Shown: one piece after another, positions 1 through 8,524 of the stretch
How positions within the stretch are numbered: the first letter of the stretch is position 1
Layout of the letters: each line of letters begins with the position of its first letter
Source: Elusimicrobiota bacterium
Lineage (GTDB): Bacteria; Elusimicrobiota; Elusimicrobia; UBA1565; UBA9628
NCBI GenBank assembly: GCA_016182905.1
Contig: JACPFR010000010.1
Coordinates: forward strand, 124,001-188,000
DNA: 64,000 bases
Reading direction: 5' to 3'
Program-made: the position numbers and the translations under genes
The notes under the pieces: generated by a model
The model's database searches: none
What the model saw: the letters and a program-made list of their open reading frames with translations, nothing else
Told to the model about the DNA's origin: nothing

Positions 1-1
1 G

Positions 2-580
2 GCGGCGGACAGCTACGACGACGTTCCCGTCCAGCTCCGGCTGAACGCCTGCCGGGCGCAGTTCGCCGCCGGAAACGCGGACACGGTCTGCGCCGGCGTC
101 GGCGCGGCGTTAGGCGGCCACGAAGACGCCTCCGACATGGCGCTGTGCCGGGCGGAGACGGCCATGCGCGGGGCGGCGTCCGAGGCGGCGTGCGCCGAGA
201 AGAATTTCCCGATGAAAGGAGAGGGCGACAGCTTCACGGAAGCCCCGTCGTACGCGTGCAAGGAGGCTTTCCGGGCGCGCAAGGACCGGACCTGCGCCGC
301 GACCGGCGACGCGCTCGCGACGAGCGTCTGTTCCGCCGCCGCCGTCGAGCGCCATGGGAAGTTCGCGGCGGAGGCGGCTCAGGCGAAGGACGTCAACCCC
401 CGGGTCGCGGCGCTCGAGGCGTTCAAGAACAAGCACCTCGAATTGGAAGCGCTGCTCGCGCGCCTCGACGCCGCGCTCAAAGCCTCGCCTCGGGACGAGA
501 AGCAGCTCGAGCGCCATCGGAGCGCGCGCGCGTCGGTGGCGGCGTCCGTCAAAAGCATGAAGGCCGGCATCGGGCGGTAG
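2..580 (+). CDS. Partial cysteine-containing protein with C-terminal helical region (5' end outside window)
   Basis: The reading frame is open from base 2 to the TAG at 578-580, so the N-terminus lies off the left edge. About 192 residues are visible. The first two thirds carry scattered cysteines (NAC, TVC, ALC, AAC, YAC, RTC, SVC), as expected of a disulfide-stabilised exported protein. The last third is a charged Leu/Ala/Arg-rich helix that probably forms a coiled coil. The next gene starts 21 bases downstream and has similar composition, so the two may be paralogs in one operon. I recognise no family, and export cannot be shown because the N-terminus is missing. Confidence 0.6.
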   Translation, partial: AADSYDDVPVQLRLNACRAQFAAGNADTVCAGVGAALGGHEDASDMALCRAETAMRGAASEAACAEKNFPMKGEGDSFTEAPSYACKEAFRARKDRTCAATGDALATSVCSAAAVERHGKFAAEAAQAKDVNPRVAALEAFKNKHLELEALLARLDAALKASPRDEKQLERHRSARASVAASVKSMKAGIGR

Positions 581-601
581 CCGGACTCGCAAGGAGATGC
601 G

Positions 602-1360
602 ATGATGAGGGAACGTGGATTCGCGCTGTTCGCCGCGCTGGTCCTGGCGGCGGCGTCGAGCGCCCGGCCGGCGGCCGCGCAGGCCCTGGTCGCGAGGTGC
701 GACGCGGCGCTGGCCGCCGCGGACGAGATGCTGAATAAGGTCGCCGAATGCTCGAGCGGGCTGCAGGCCGGGGCGTTCGAGGCGGGGGGCGGTCCCGCGG
801 AGGCCCAGCTGCTTCACCGTATCCGTTCCTACGCCGGCGTCGCGGGCTACCTCGAAGACGTCCCGAATCCTTGCGCGAAGCTGGCCGACGACGCGGTGCC
901 CCGGGACGTCGAGCAGTGCCAGGTTTTTTTCAGAGGCCTGCGGGGCGGCGCCGCCGCGTGTAAAAAACTGCCGGCCATTTCCGCCGTCCTTTGCCGCGAC
1001 GCCGCGGCTTACGCGCTGGCCTCCAAGGCCGGGAACTCCGCCGCGTGCGGCCGCTCGGCGCGGTGCCGCGTCCTGATGGGAGAGGCTCCCCCGGCCGCGC
1101 CGGCGAAGCCCGCGGACTTCAGGGGCTTCGTGTGCCAGGCGCCGATCCAGTCGCCCGAGAACTGGAAGGCGGTCAACGGCGCGATCAGCCACGCCCAGTT
1201 GTGCCTGACGGATCTGGAGACCGCCATGGCGAAGGTCGAACGCCCCGTCGCGCTCGCCCTGGATGAGCGCGCGGAGCGGCTCGCCCGGCTGCGGCTGAGC
1301 CTGAACGCGCATTTCGCGGCGGCCGAGACGCCGGGGCCGCGGCCCGCTCGAGCCCCCTAG
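602..1360 (+). CDS. Exported cysteine-rich protein of unknown function
   Basis: 252 residues. A typical Sec signal peptide is visible at residues 1-25 (MMRERG, then a Leu/Ala hydrophobic core, then an AxA-like AAAQA site). The mature part holds about 12 cysteines in pairs (residues 33-175), suggesting disulfides in a periplasmic or secreted protein. The C-terminal 60 residues are a charged helix, like the end of the preceding gene. Two ATGs lie at 602 and 605, and the Shine-Dalgarno AAGGAG at 591-596 fits either. It converges on the TPR gene at 1365 with only 4 bases between stops. It resembles in size and style the exported Cys-rich protein at 20374-21087. Function unknown. Confidence 0.7.
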   Translation: MMRERGFALFAALVLAAASSARPAAAQALVARCDAALAAADEMLNKVAECSSGLQAGAFEAGGGPAEAQLLHRIRSYAGVAGYLEDVPNPCAKLADDAVPRDVEQCQVFFRGLRGGAAACKKLPAISAVLCRDAAAYALASKAGNSAACGRSARCRVLMGEAPPAAPAKPADFRGFVCQAPIQSPENWKAVNGAISHAQLCLTDLETAMAKVERPVALALDERAERLARLRLSLNAHFAAAETPGPRPARAP

Positions 1361-1364
1361 GATC

Positions 1365-2609
1365 CTAGCCCGCCGCGAGCCGGGCGCGTTCGCGCCGGGC
1401 CTGCTCGAAGCCCGCGTCGAGCGCGAGGCAGGCGTCGAGGTCGCGCAGGGCCTCGGACGCGCGGCCCAACGCCGCGAGGAGGCGCCCGCGCTGGAACAGG
1501 GCCCAGGCCCAATCCGGCTCGAGCTTCAAGGCGCGTTCGCAGGCCTCCAGCGCCGGGCGCGGGCGGCCGAGCTCGAAACGCACTTGAGCCAGCGCCGCCC
1601 AGGCGCGCGCGTAGCGCGGCGCGGCCGCCGCGCAGGCGAGCAGAGCCTTCTCCGCCGCCGCTTTCTCCCCGAGCGCGCCGAGGGCCTCGCCCCGCCAGGC
1701 CTGGGCCCAGGCGAAGCGGGGGGAGACGCCTAAGGCCTCGTCGAGACGGGCCAGGGCGAGGGCGGGCTCTCCGCGGGAGAGCAGGCGTTCGCCGCTCCAC
1801 GCGAGCAGCCGGCCTCGCGTGGACGCGTCGCCCGGCAAAGTCTCCGGGTCGGGCGCGGGCGCGCCGTGTCTCTCGCCGAGGCTCGACCAGCCGAGCCCGC
1901 TGGCGCGGCGCGCGGCGCGCTCGAGCCAGGTCAGGACGGCGGGGACGTCGCCGAGAGCGAGGCCGGCGCGCGCCGCTTCCAGGGGGGCGATCTCGTACGC
2001 GGGCGCGCAGCGCGCCGCGCGCCGCGCCGCGGAGAACGCCGCGGCCGGGCGGCCGCTCATGCGCTCGACGGCCGCGAAAGTCGTCCACGCCACCCCATGG
2101 CGCGGATCGAGCGCGAGCGCGCGCTTCGCGTCGGCCCGCGCGCCCACGAGGTCTCCGAGGCGGCGCCGGGCCTCGGCCCGCCAGGCGAACAGGTACGGCC
2201 GCTTCGGCGCGGCCTTCACGGCCCAGTCGAGATGCGCCAGGCCCTCGCGCCGCCGGCCGGCCATGATGGCGAGCTTGCCGTGGAAGGCGCGCGCGGCGTA
2301 GCAGCCGCGGTCCCCGTGAAAGCGGCGGTTGGCCTCGTGCAGGCGCCGGCCCCCGGGGGGGATCCTCAGCGGGCCGATCGAAAGCCCGAAGATCCAGCCG
2401 CAGGCGGGGTCGAGGTCGAAGGCCCGCGTGACGTCGGCTTCGGCGAGCTCGGGTCTGCCGAGCGCGTATTTGGCGCGGCCGCGGAGCAGAAGCGCCCAGC
2501 CCGCGCCCGCCGCGGCGCAGCGCGACAGCAGCGGCAGCGCGGCGGCGGGCCGGCCGTCCAGGATCAGCGCGGAGGCCTTTTCTCCCAGCGCCCGGACCTC
2601 CGGCGTCAT
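1365..2609 (-). CDS. TPR repeat protein
   Basis: 414 residues, last gene of a five-gene minus-strand operon. The whole length is TPR-like helical hairpins (e.g. WRGEALGALGEKAAAEKAL, RALKLEPDWAWALFQRGRLL, each closing with LDP/LEP-type turns). There is no signal peptide or catalytic motif. Start ATG 2609 overlaps the TGA of the radical SAM gene (ATGA, 2606-2609), so translation is coupled. TPR proteins are protein- or peptide-binding scaffolds. Its partner is likely the adjacent radical SAM enzyme or the three TPR paralogs upstream. Unlike those three it lacks the YPxxPxxxWN insert. Confidence 0.85.
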   Translation of the reverse strand: MTPEVRALGEKASALILDGRPAAALPLLSRCAAAGAGWALLLRGRAKYALGRPELAEADVTRAFDLDPACGWIFGLSIGPLRIPPGGRRLHEANRRFHGDRGCYAARAFHGKLAIMAGRRREGLAHLDWAVKAAPKRPYLFAWRAEARRRLGDLVGARADAKRALALDPRHGVAWTTFAAVERMSGRPAAAFSAARRAARCAPAYEIAPLEAARAGLALGDVPAVLTWLERAARRASGLGWSSLGERHGAPAPDPETLPGDASTRGRLLAWSGERLLSRGEPALALARLDEALGVSPRFAWAQAWRGEALGALGEKAAAEKALLACAAAAPRYARAWAALAQVRFELGRPRPALEACERALKLEPDWAWALFQRGRLLAALGRASEALRDLDACLALDAGFEQARRERARLAAG

Positions 2610-3547
2610 GGCTTGGGCACCGGCCGCAGATCGGCGTCGCCGTAGCGCTCGACATAGCCGGTCTCGTAGCCCAGGCAGCGCTCGTCGAGCGAGCACTCCC
2701 TGCAATCCGCGTTCTTGTAGCGGTCGCGGCGCTCGTTCTGAAAGCGCCCGTCGTCGACGCCTTTCGGGTCGATGAGCAGGCTCGTGCTTTCCCGCTCCCA
2801 GTTGCGCAGCCGCGCCATCGGGACGGCGGGAAGCGAGCACGGGGGCATGTTGTAGACGAAGACCTTGTCGCCGGCGCCGAGCGCGCGAGCGCGGGCGAAC
2901 GCCTTTTCCAAGGAGGGAACGACCTCCTGGGCCGGGAGCTTGAGCGCGTCGGCGTGGACGGTCATCAGGCCTTCGTAGTGCGGGAAGTAGAGCTGGAACT
3001 CGACGACGCCGGCCCGCGCGGCGAAACGCTCGATGAAGGCGGGCATCGCGCGGACGTTGCGCCGCGTGATCACGAAGTTGAGCACCACGGGGATCCCGAG
3101 CCTCTCGAGATGGCCCAGCGCGCGCACCGCCTTCTCGAAGGCCCCCGGCACGGCGAGGAGCTCGTCGTGAAGCGCCGGCTCGCCCGCGTGGATGGAGAGG
3201 CAGGCGAAGCTCATGCCGCAGTCGACGAGCTCGCGCGTATAAGCCTCGTCGGCCATGCGGATCCCGTTCGAGATCACGCCGACCGCGGAATAGCCCGCCT
3301 TGCGCGCCAGGCGCAGCATCGCCGGCAGCTCGGCCAGAAGCGTGACCTCGCCGCCCGAGAAGGTCGCGCCGCGAAAGCCCTTCTTGCGGCCCTCGAGGAG
3401 CTCGTGCGCGAGGCGCTCGAGCGGGAGCTTCCAAGCGATGAGCTCCGGGGTCAGCGGCGGGTTGTAGCAGAACGGGCATTTCGCCTGGCAGGCGTAGTTG
3501 AGGAAGACGTCGAGCATGGGCGTCTCGTCGAGCGCCGGGAGGCTCAT
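2606..3547 (-). CDS. Radical SAM protein with C-terminal cysteine (SPASM/twitch-like) region
   Basis: 313 residues. The radical SAM CxxxCxxC cluster is Cys20-Cys24-Cys27 (CQAKCPFC), binding the SAM-coordinating 4Fe-4S. The SAM-binding GGE motif follows (FSGGEVTLL, about residues 63-71). The C-terminus has CxxCxxxxxC (CRECSLDERC) like the auxiliary-cluster region of SPASM/twitch enzymes that modify peptides or act as AdoMet oxidoreductases. The start ATG 3547 overlaps the upstream TPR gene stop (3544-3547), and the stop overlaps the next TPR gene. The enzyme is thus embedded between TPR genes, which may be its substrate carriers or substrates. The exact reaction is unknown. PqqE/anSME-type peptide modification is a possibility, not a demonstrated function. 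Confidence 0.85.
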   Translation of the reverse strand: MSLPALDETPMLDVFLNYACQAKCPFCYNPPLTPELIAWKLPLERLAHELLEGRKKGFRGATFSGGEVTLLAELPAMLRLARKAGYSAVGVISNGIRMADEAYTRELVDCGMSFACLSIHAGEPALHDELLAVPGAFEKAVRALGHLERLGIPVVLNFVITRRNVRAMPAFIERFAARAGVVEFQLYFPHYEGLMTVHADALKLPAQEVVPSLEKAFARARALGAGDKVFVYNMPPCSLPAVPMARLRNWERESTSLLIDPKGVDDGRFQNERRDRYKNADCRECSLDERCLGYETGYVERYGDADLRPVPKP

Positions 3548-5178
3548 CGGGCCGTCCCCAGGCGGCGGCGGCAGTCGGCGAGGCCGAGGCGCGCGGCCTT
3601 GGATTTCACGTCGAGCGCGAAGGCGGCGGCGTAGTCGGCGCGCGCCGGCTCCCATCGCCCGGCGCGCGCGTGGAGGGCGGCGCGGGACAGGAAGCCGAAG
3701 GCGGGAGCCGTCGCCGGGCGGGACAGCGCCCGCCCGTACTCCTCGAGCGCCCGGCTTTCATCGCCGCGGGCGGTCAGGGCCTCGGCCTTCCAGCAGCGCG
3801 CGCGGGAGTCGCCGGGCGCCAGGCGCAGGGCGGCGTCGAGGTCGCGCAGCGCCGAGCCCGCGTCGCCGTCGTCGAGGAAGATCCGGCCGCGCCAGGCGAA
3901 GGCCGAGGCGCGGGGCGCGGGGAGGGCCGCCAGGGCCGCCGCCCGGGTCAGATCGGAGAGCGCCTGCGCGCGGCGCCCGGCGGCGCCGTGAAAACGGCCC
4001 GACAGGAGCCAGGCGTGCGCCGAGCGGGGGGATGAGCGCAGGGCGCGCGCGACGTCTTCGCGGAAAGCGCCTTCCCGCTCGGCGGGAGAGGTCAGCCGCC
4101 CTTCCTTCACGACCGGATTCCAGGTGCGCGAAGGATCGAGCGGGTAGACGCGGTCGAAATCGGCGGCGGCCGCGGCGAAGCGTCCGAGCTTGAAGCGCGC
4201 CTCGCCGCGCAGGACCGGGCCGTAGCGATGGCGCGCGTCGCGGCGGACGATGACCTCGGCGTCGGCGAGCGCCCGGTCCGGGCTCCCGAGCATCAGGTGG
4301 AGGCGGCCGCGCCACTCGTAGGCGTAGACGAAGCCCGGGTCCAGGGCGATGGAGCGGTCCAGGTCGCGCAGGGCCTCCCGGTAGCGGCCGATCCGGCGGT
4401 AGGCTTCTCCCCGCCAACCCACGGCGGACGCGAGGCGAGGGGAGAGCTCGACCGCCTTCTCGAGATCGCGAAGTCCCTGCCCGGCCTTGCCGGAGAGCGC
4501 CAAAGCGCGGCCGCGCAGGGCCCAGTACCAGCCCTCGCGGCCGCCCTCGGGCGCCAGCGACGCCATGAGCGGGCGCGCCTTCTCGAACTCGCCGCTGTCG
4601 CAGAACAGGTCGGCCAGCTCCGCGCGCGCCCATCCGTTCTCCGGCTCGAGCTCCAGGCAGCGCTCCAGGTCGCGGCGGGCGCCGTCGAGGTCCTCGCAGT
4701 CGTTGCTGAGCTCGGCGCGCAGGCGCAGGGCCCGGGGGTCGTCCGGGCTCAGCGCGAGCGCGCGGTCGAGGTCGTCGAGGCAGCCGGGCAGGCGGCGATT
4801 GTCGCGTTCGGCGCGGGACAGGGAGAGGCGCACGGCGGCGCGGGCGAGGCTGGCCGCGGCCAGGCCCGGGTCGAGACCCAGCGCGCGCGTGAGCGCGGCC
4901 TCCGCGGCGCGGTCCCGGCCCATCGCCATCTCGGCCGCCCCCGCCAAGGTCCACAGCTCCGGCGAACGCCGCCGCGCCGCCTCGCGCTTCCAGGCCCGCA
5001 GCTCCCGGGCGGGAACCTCGGCGCCGCGGGGCGGCGTGGAGTACATGAGGTCGTGCGAGGGGGTGTTCTTGAAGAAGGCCTCGAGCCTCAGCGGCCGCGC
5101 GGGACCGAGCAGGGCCGCGGCCGCCGCCTCGAAGTCGGACTCGCGGATGCTCTTCTCGGCCCGGGTCCAGTCCTTCAT
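3544..5178 (-). CDS. TPR protein with DLMY and YPxxPxxxWN motifs (paralog 3 of rSAM operon)
   Basis: 544 residues of tandem TPR-like hairpins (VGWRGEAYRRIGRYREAL, YEWRGRLHLMLGSPDRAL). It shares two non-TPR features with the next two genes upstream: an N-terminal Asp-Leu-Met-Tyr motif at residue 43-46, and a short insert reading YPLDPSRTWNP near residue 340 that interrupts the array at the same place in each paralog. Start ATG 5178 overlaps the TGA of the upstream paralog (5175-5178). No signal peptide, so presumably cytoplasmic. It is probably a scaffold or substrate for the adjacent radical SAM enzyme, which is inference from linkage only. Confidence 0.85.
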   Translation of the reverse strand: MKDWTRAEKSIRESDFEAAAAALLGPARPLRLEAFFKNTPSHDLMYSTPPRGAEVPARELRAWKREAARRRSPELWTLAGAAEMAMGRDRAAEAALTRALGLDPGLAAASLARAAVRLSLSRAERDNRRLPGCLDDLDRALALSPDDPRALRLRAELSNDCEDLDGARRDLERCLELEPENGWARAELADLFCDSGEFEKARPLMASLAPEGGREGWYWALRGRALALSGKAGQGLRDLEKAVELSPRLASAVGWRGEAYRRIGRYREALRDLDRSIALDPGFVYAYEWRGRLHLMLGSPDRALADAEVIVRRDARHRYGPVLRGEARFKLGRFAAAAADFDRVYPLDPSRTWNPVVKEGRLTSPAEREGAFREDVARALRSSPRSAHAWLLSGRFHGAAGRRAQALSDLTRAAALAALPAPRASAFAWRGRIFLDDGDAGSALRDLDAALRLAPGDSRARCWKAEALTARGDESRALEEYGRALSRPATAPAFGFLSRAALHARAGRWEPARADYAAAFALDVKSKAARLGLADCRRRLGTAR

Positions 5179-6779
5179 CGCTCGCGCCCCGGCGTCAGGG
5201 AGGCCAGCGCTCGGCGGGCCGCCTCCGATCTGGGATCGAACAGGCAGGCGGCGCGGAAATCGTCGCGGGCGGGAAGCAGGCGGCCTTCGCTCGCCCGGTC
5301 GCGGCCGCGGGCGAGGAACGCCTCGGTGAAGCCCGGCTCCGGGAAAGTCAGCGCCCGGTCCAGCTCGCGCAGCGCGCGCTTCTTCTTCCCGAGGCTCAGC
5401 AGCGCGGTGCCGAGCCACGCCTTCCAGCGGCGCGTCCCGGGATCGAGCGCGACGGCCGCGCTCAGGTCCCGGGCCGCCACGGCCGTTTCGCCGAGGTTCA
5501 TCCGGGCGCGTCCGCGCCAGGCCAGGGCCGCGCCGCGCAGGGCGGGAGGAAGGCGCGGCCGGGCGCGCGTCAGGTCGGCGATCGCCTCGCGCTCCCGCCC
5601 CGTCGTGGCGCGGGCGCGGCCGCGCAGGAGATACGCCGCGGCGTCGCCGCGCGCGGCCGCCGCGTCGAGCGTGCGCCAGTACGAGGCGAGGCGCGCCGCG
5701 CGCGCGGGCAGGCGGCCTTCGGCGGCGTCGTCGGCGTTCCAGACGTTGCTCGGCTCGAGCGGATAGATCCTCTCGAAGTCGGCCCACGCGCCGGCGAGCC
5801 GCCCCAGGCGCAGGCGGGCCTCGCCGCGCCAGGCGAAGGCGAGCGTGTGCGTCGGGTCGAGGCGGCAGGCCCGCTCCAGATCGCGCAGCGCCGCGGCGGG
5901 CTCGCCGAGCATCAGCCGCAGGCGGCCGCGGCACTCCCAGGCGAAGGCGTAGCGCGGCGCGTGCGCCGTCGCGAGGTCGAGGTCGCGGCGGGCGTCCTCG
6001 AGGCGCCCGAGCTTGCGCAGGACCTCCGCCCGCCAGGCGCGGACCGCGCCGCGCTTCGGGCGCCGGCGCAGGGCCTCGTCGAAGTCCCTCAGCGAGGGCT
6101 TGAGGAGGCCGCACATCCCGCGCAGGCGTCCGCGCTGGGCGTAGAACCACCACGGCGCGGGGCCTCCGCGCGCCGCGCGCCGGAGCTCGCGGGCGGCGGG
6201 CCGGTAGCGGTACAGGTCGGCGAGGATCTCGGAGCGGCCGACGCGGACGGCGAGATCGCCGGGATCCCGGCGCAGGATGCGGGCCAGGTCGGCGAGGCCC
6301 TTTTCGTTGTCCTCGAACTCGAAGCGGATCTGAGCGCGCAGCAGCCACGAGGCCCGCGAGGGCGACAGCGCGACCGCGAGCTCGGCGCAGTCGAGCGCGC
6401 GGGCGAGCCAGCGCCGGCTGCGCCGGGCGTCGCCCTGAAGCCACAGCGCGCAGGCCTCCAGGATCGGCACGCGCGCGGCGGCGGCGCGCGAAGCGGCCTC
6501 CGGGTAGCGGCGAGCGCAGAGCAGGGCGTAGGAGGTCAGCGCGTCCCTGAGGGGGCGCGCTTTCAGGCGCGCCAGGCCCCGGCGGGCCCGCGCCTCTTCC
6601 GCCGCGGTCAGCGCGGGGTGGCGCGGGTTATCGGTGAGCAGGTCCTGGTCGGCTACGAAGTCGTAGAACGAGTCGAGCCTGGGCAGGCGCCGGCGCAAGG
6701 ACGGCGCAAGGACGGCGAGCGCCGAGTGGAAGTCCCCGCGCGAGGCGAGGCGGTCGGCGGCGGACAGGACATCAGCCAA
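5175..6779 (-). CDS. TPR protein with YPxxPxxxWN motif (paralog 2 of rSAM operon)
   Basis: 534 residues of TPR-like repeats (LAFAWRGEARLRLGRLAGAW, RAWRAEVLRKLGRLEDARRDL). The insert reads YPLEPSNVWN near residue 336. The N-terminal motif is DLLT (residue 46) where the other two paralogs have DLMY. The only in-frame start after the upstream stop is TTG at 6779, 7 bases beyond that stop at 6787, with no clear ribosome binding site, so translation probably depends on coupling. Tandem duplication with its two neighbours is evident from matching order of repeats and motifs. Confidence 0.8.
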   Translation of the reverse strand: MADVLSAADRLASRGDFHSALAVLAPSLRRRLPRLDSFYDFVADQDLLTDNPRHPALTAAEEARARRGLARLKARPLRDALTSYALLCARRYPEAASRAAAARVPILEACALWLQGDARRSRRWLARALDCAELAVALSPSRASWLLRAQIRFEFEDNEKGLADLARILRRDPGDLAVRVGRSEILADLYRYRPAARELRRAARGGPAPWWFYAQRGRLRGMCGLLKPSLRDFDEALRRRPKRGAVRAWRAEVLRKLGRLEDARRDLDLATAHAPRYAFAWECRGRLRLMLGEPAAALRDLERACRLDPTHTLAFAWRGEARLRLGRLAGAWADFERIYPLEPSNVWNADDAAEGRLPARAARLASYWRTLDAAAARGDAAAYLLRGRARATTGREREAIADLTRARPRLPPALRGAALAWRGRARMNLGETAVAARDLSAAVALDPGTRRWKAWLGTALLSLGKKKRALRELDRALTFPEPGFTEAFLARGRDRASEGRLLPARDDFRAACLFDPRSEAARRALASLTPGRER

Positions 6780-6786
6780 GAAAGCG

Positions 6787-8415
6787 TCAGGCGGCGGCTT
6801 CGGTCTTCCGCTTGCCCAGGCGGATCATCCAGGCTTTGGCCTGCTTGCACTTCCCGTCGAGGACGAAGGCCCGGCGGAAGGCGGCGGCCGCTTCCTCGCG
6901 GCGGCCCAGGTCCCAGAGAGCCTCGCCGTGCCAGACGTGGGCCAGGGCGAAGCGCTGCTCGGGCGTGTCGAGGGCGAGCTCGAAGGCGCGCAGGCCTTCG
7001 GCGGTCTTCCCGGTCTGCACGAGGACCTGCGCCTTCCAGGCCCGGGCCCAGCGGTTGGCGGGGTCGAGCTTGAGCGAGGCCTCGAGATCGGTCAGGGCGC
7101 GGCCGAAGGCGCCCAGGCGCCGCGCGCCCTCGCCGCGCCAGGCGAGCGCGTAGGCGTTGGCGGGCTCGATCTGCAGCGCCCGCGTCAGGTCGCGCAGGCC
7201 GTCTTCGACGCGCCCGGCTCCGATCTTGCAGCGGCCGAGGAAGGCCCACGCCCAGGCGTCGCCGGAGCGCGCGCCCTTCTCGAGGTCGGCCCAGAAATGC
7301 TCCTGGCGCTTGCCGCCCTCGGCGTCGAGCATGAAATAGTTCTCCTGGGTCTCGTTGGTCTTCAGGCGCGCGTTCCAGAATCCCTGGGGCTCGGCGGGAT
7401 AGACCGCCTCGAAATCCGCGGCCGCGCGGCGGTAGTCGCCGGCCTTCCACCAGGCCTCGCCGCGCCAGGTCCGCGCGAGCATCTCGCGGGGCTCGATCTT
7501 GAGCGCGGCGTCGAAGTCCTTCACGGCGCCCGCGTAGTCGCCGACGAGCAGGCGGACGCGGCCGCGCCAGGCGTGCGCGAGCCGGTAGCCCGGGTCGAGG
7601 GCGATGGACCGGTCGAAATCGGCCACGGCCTCGGCGAAGCGTCCGAGTCGGCGATGCGTCTCGCCGCGCCACGCGATCATCGGGCCGCAGGACGGGTCGA
7701 GCTCGACGGCCTTTTCGAAATCGGCGAGCGCCAGCCGGTAGAAGCCGGAGATGCCGCGCAGCCGGCCGCGCTGGGCCCACGTCCAGGCCGCCGTCGGAAA
7801 GCGCTTGATGAGGCTGTTGAGCTCCTTGAGCGCCAGGCGGTAATGCCCGGTCTCGCCCAGCACCTCGGCCTTCTCGGTGCGCGCCCAGACGAAGCTCGGG
7901 GCCATCTTGATGACGCGCTCGGTGTCCTCCAGCCGTCCGGGGACGTCCTCGAGCTCGCGGCGCAGTCCGGCGCGGATGATGTATGCGTACATCTGTTTGG
8001 GATCGACGGCGACCGCCTTCTCGATCGCGGTCAAGGCGGTGGGGAGATAGTCGCGCGTGCGGCGCTGATCGCCGAGAAGCCAGATCGCGGCGGCGTGCAG
8101 GAAGTGGGGCCAGTACTCGTCGGGCGACTTCTCGCACAGGGCTTTCAGCGCGACGGCGGCGCGGTCGTACTCGCCGAGGAACAGGTCGAGATAGCCGGCG
8201 AGGAGGACGCGCTGCCCGGCGGGGATGTCCGCGGCGAGGACGGCGCGGCGGGCCTTTTCGTACGCGGGGGCGTGCGGCGCGAGCCCGAAGTCCTGTTCGT
8301 ACATCAGATCCTGGCGGCCGTCGCCGTCGGGGAAGAACACCGAGAGATCTCTGGGGAGGGAAAGTCCGCCGCCAGCCAAGCGCTCGATCGTGCGGTTGAA
8401 GTCGCTCTGTTTCAT
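6787..8415 (-). CDS. TPR protein with DLMY and YPxxPxxxWN motifs (paralog 1, first gene of rSAM operon)
   Basis: 542 residues. TPR-like hairpins run through the protein (HAWRGRVRLLVGDYAGAVKD, AWRGEGARRLGAFGRALTDL). DLMY lies at residue 36 and YPAEPQGFWN near residue 336, both at the positions seen in the two paralogs downstream. It is the first gene of the operon: ATG 8415 has a GAGGGA ribosome binding site and a TAATAT box 12 bases before the ATG. The operon then reads TPR, TPR, TPR, radical SAM, TPR. No signal peptide or enzyme motif is visible. Confidence 0.85.
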   Translation of the reverse strand: MKQSDFNRTIERLAGGGLSLPRDLSVFFPDGDGRQDLMYEQDFGLAPHAPAYEKARRAVLAADIPAGQRVLLAGYLDLFLGEYDRAAVALKALCEKSPDEYWPHFLHAAAIWLLGDQRRTRDYLPTALTAIEKAVAVDPKQMYAYIIRAGLRRELEDVPGRLEDTERVIKMAPSFVWARTEKAEVLGETGHYRLALKELNSLIKRFPTAAWTWAQRGRLRGISGFYRLALADFEKAVELDPSCGPMIAWRGETHRRLGRFAEAVADFDRSIALDPGYRLAHAWRGRVRLLVGDYAGAVKDFDAALKIEPREMLARTWRGEAWWKAGDYRRAAADFEAVYPAEPQGFWNARLKTNETQENYFMLDAEGGKRQEHFWADLEKGARSGDAWAWAFLGRCKIGAGRVEDGLRDLTRALQIEPANAYALAWRGEGARRLGAFGRALTDLEASLKLDPANRWARAWKAQVLVQTGKTAEGLRAFELALDTPEQRFALAHVWHGEALWDLGRREEAAAAFRRAFVLDGKCKQAKAWMIRLGKRKTEAAA

Positions 8416-8524
8416 GGTATTCCCTCTATATTATTTGACGATTTCGCGGATGGCCGAGGCTCGTTAACGGCGTATTTTAGACACGGGCAGGACGGGCTAA
8501 GTGTAACAGGTCCGGGGGGGTAAG
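8416..8524. promoter_or_regulatory. Intergenic region with putative promoter of the radical SAM/TPR operon
   Basis: This 109-base AT-richer gap separates two same-strand operons. On the minus strand a TAATAT box lies at 8428-8433, just upstream of the GAGGGA ribosome binding site and ATG at 8415. No convincing -35 hexamer was found at 16-18 bases. No clear hairpin terminator for the upstream TPR gene at 8525 is visible. Confidence 0.35.

Noticed and set aside
110-1312. Long minus-strand frame opposite the first two genes, and similar long Arg/Gly/Pro-rich frames throughout
   Set aside because: High third-position GC keeps antisense and shifted frames open. These translate to low-complexity Arg/Pro/Gly sequence without domains, and overlap genes with clear families.
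1357-1368. Perfect palindrome CTAGGATCCTAG containing both convergent stop codons
   Set aside because: It is too short for a terminator and easily explained by two opposed TAG stops meeting.
4228-5766. 512-residue plus-strand frame
   Set aside because: It is the complement of two TPR genes and shows mirror-image repeats (GRGLE, RAP) but no independent motif.
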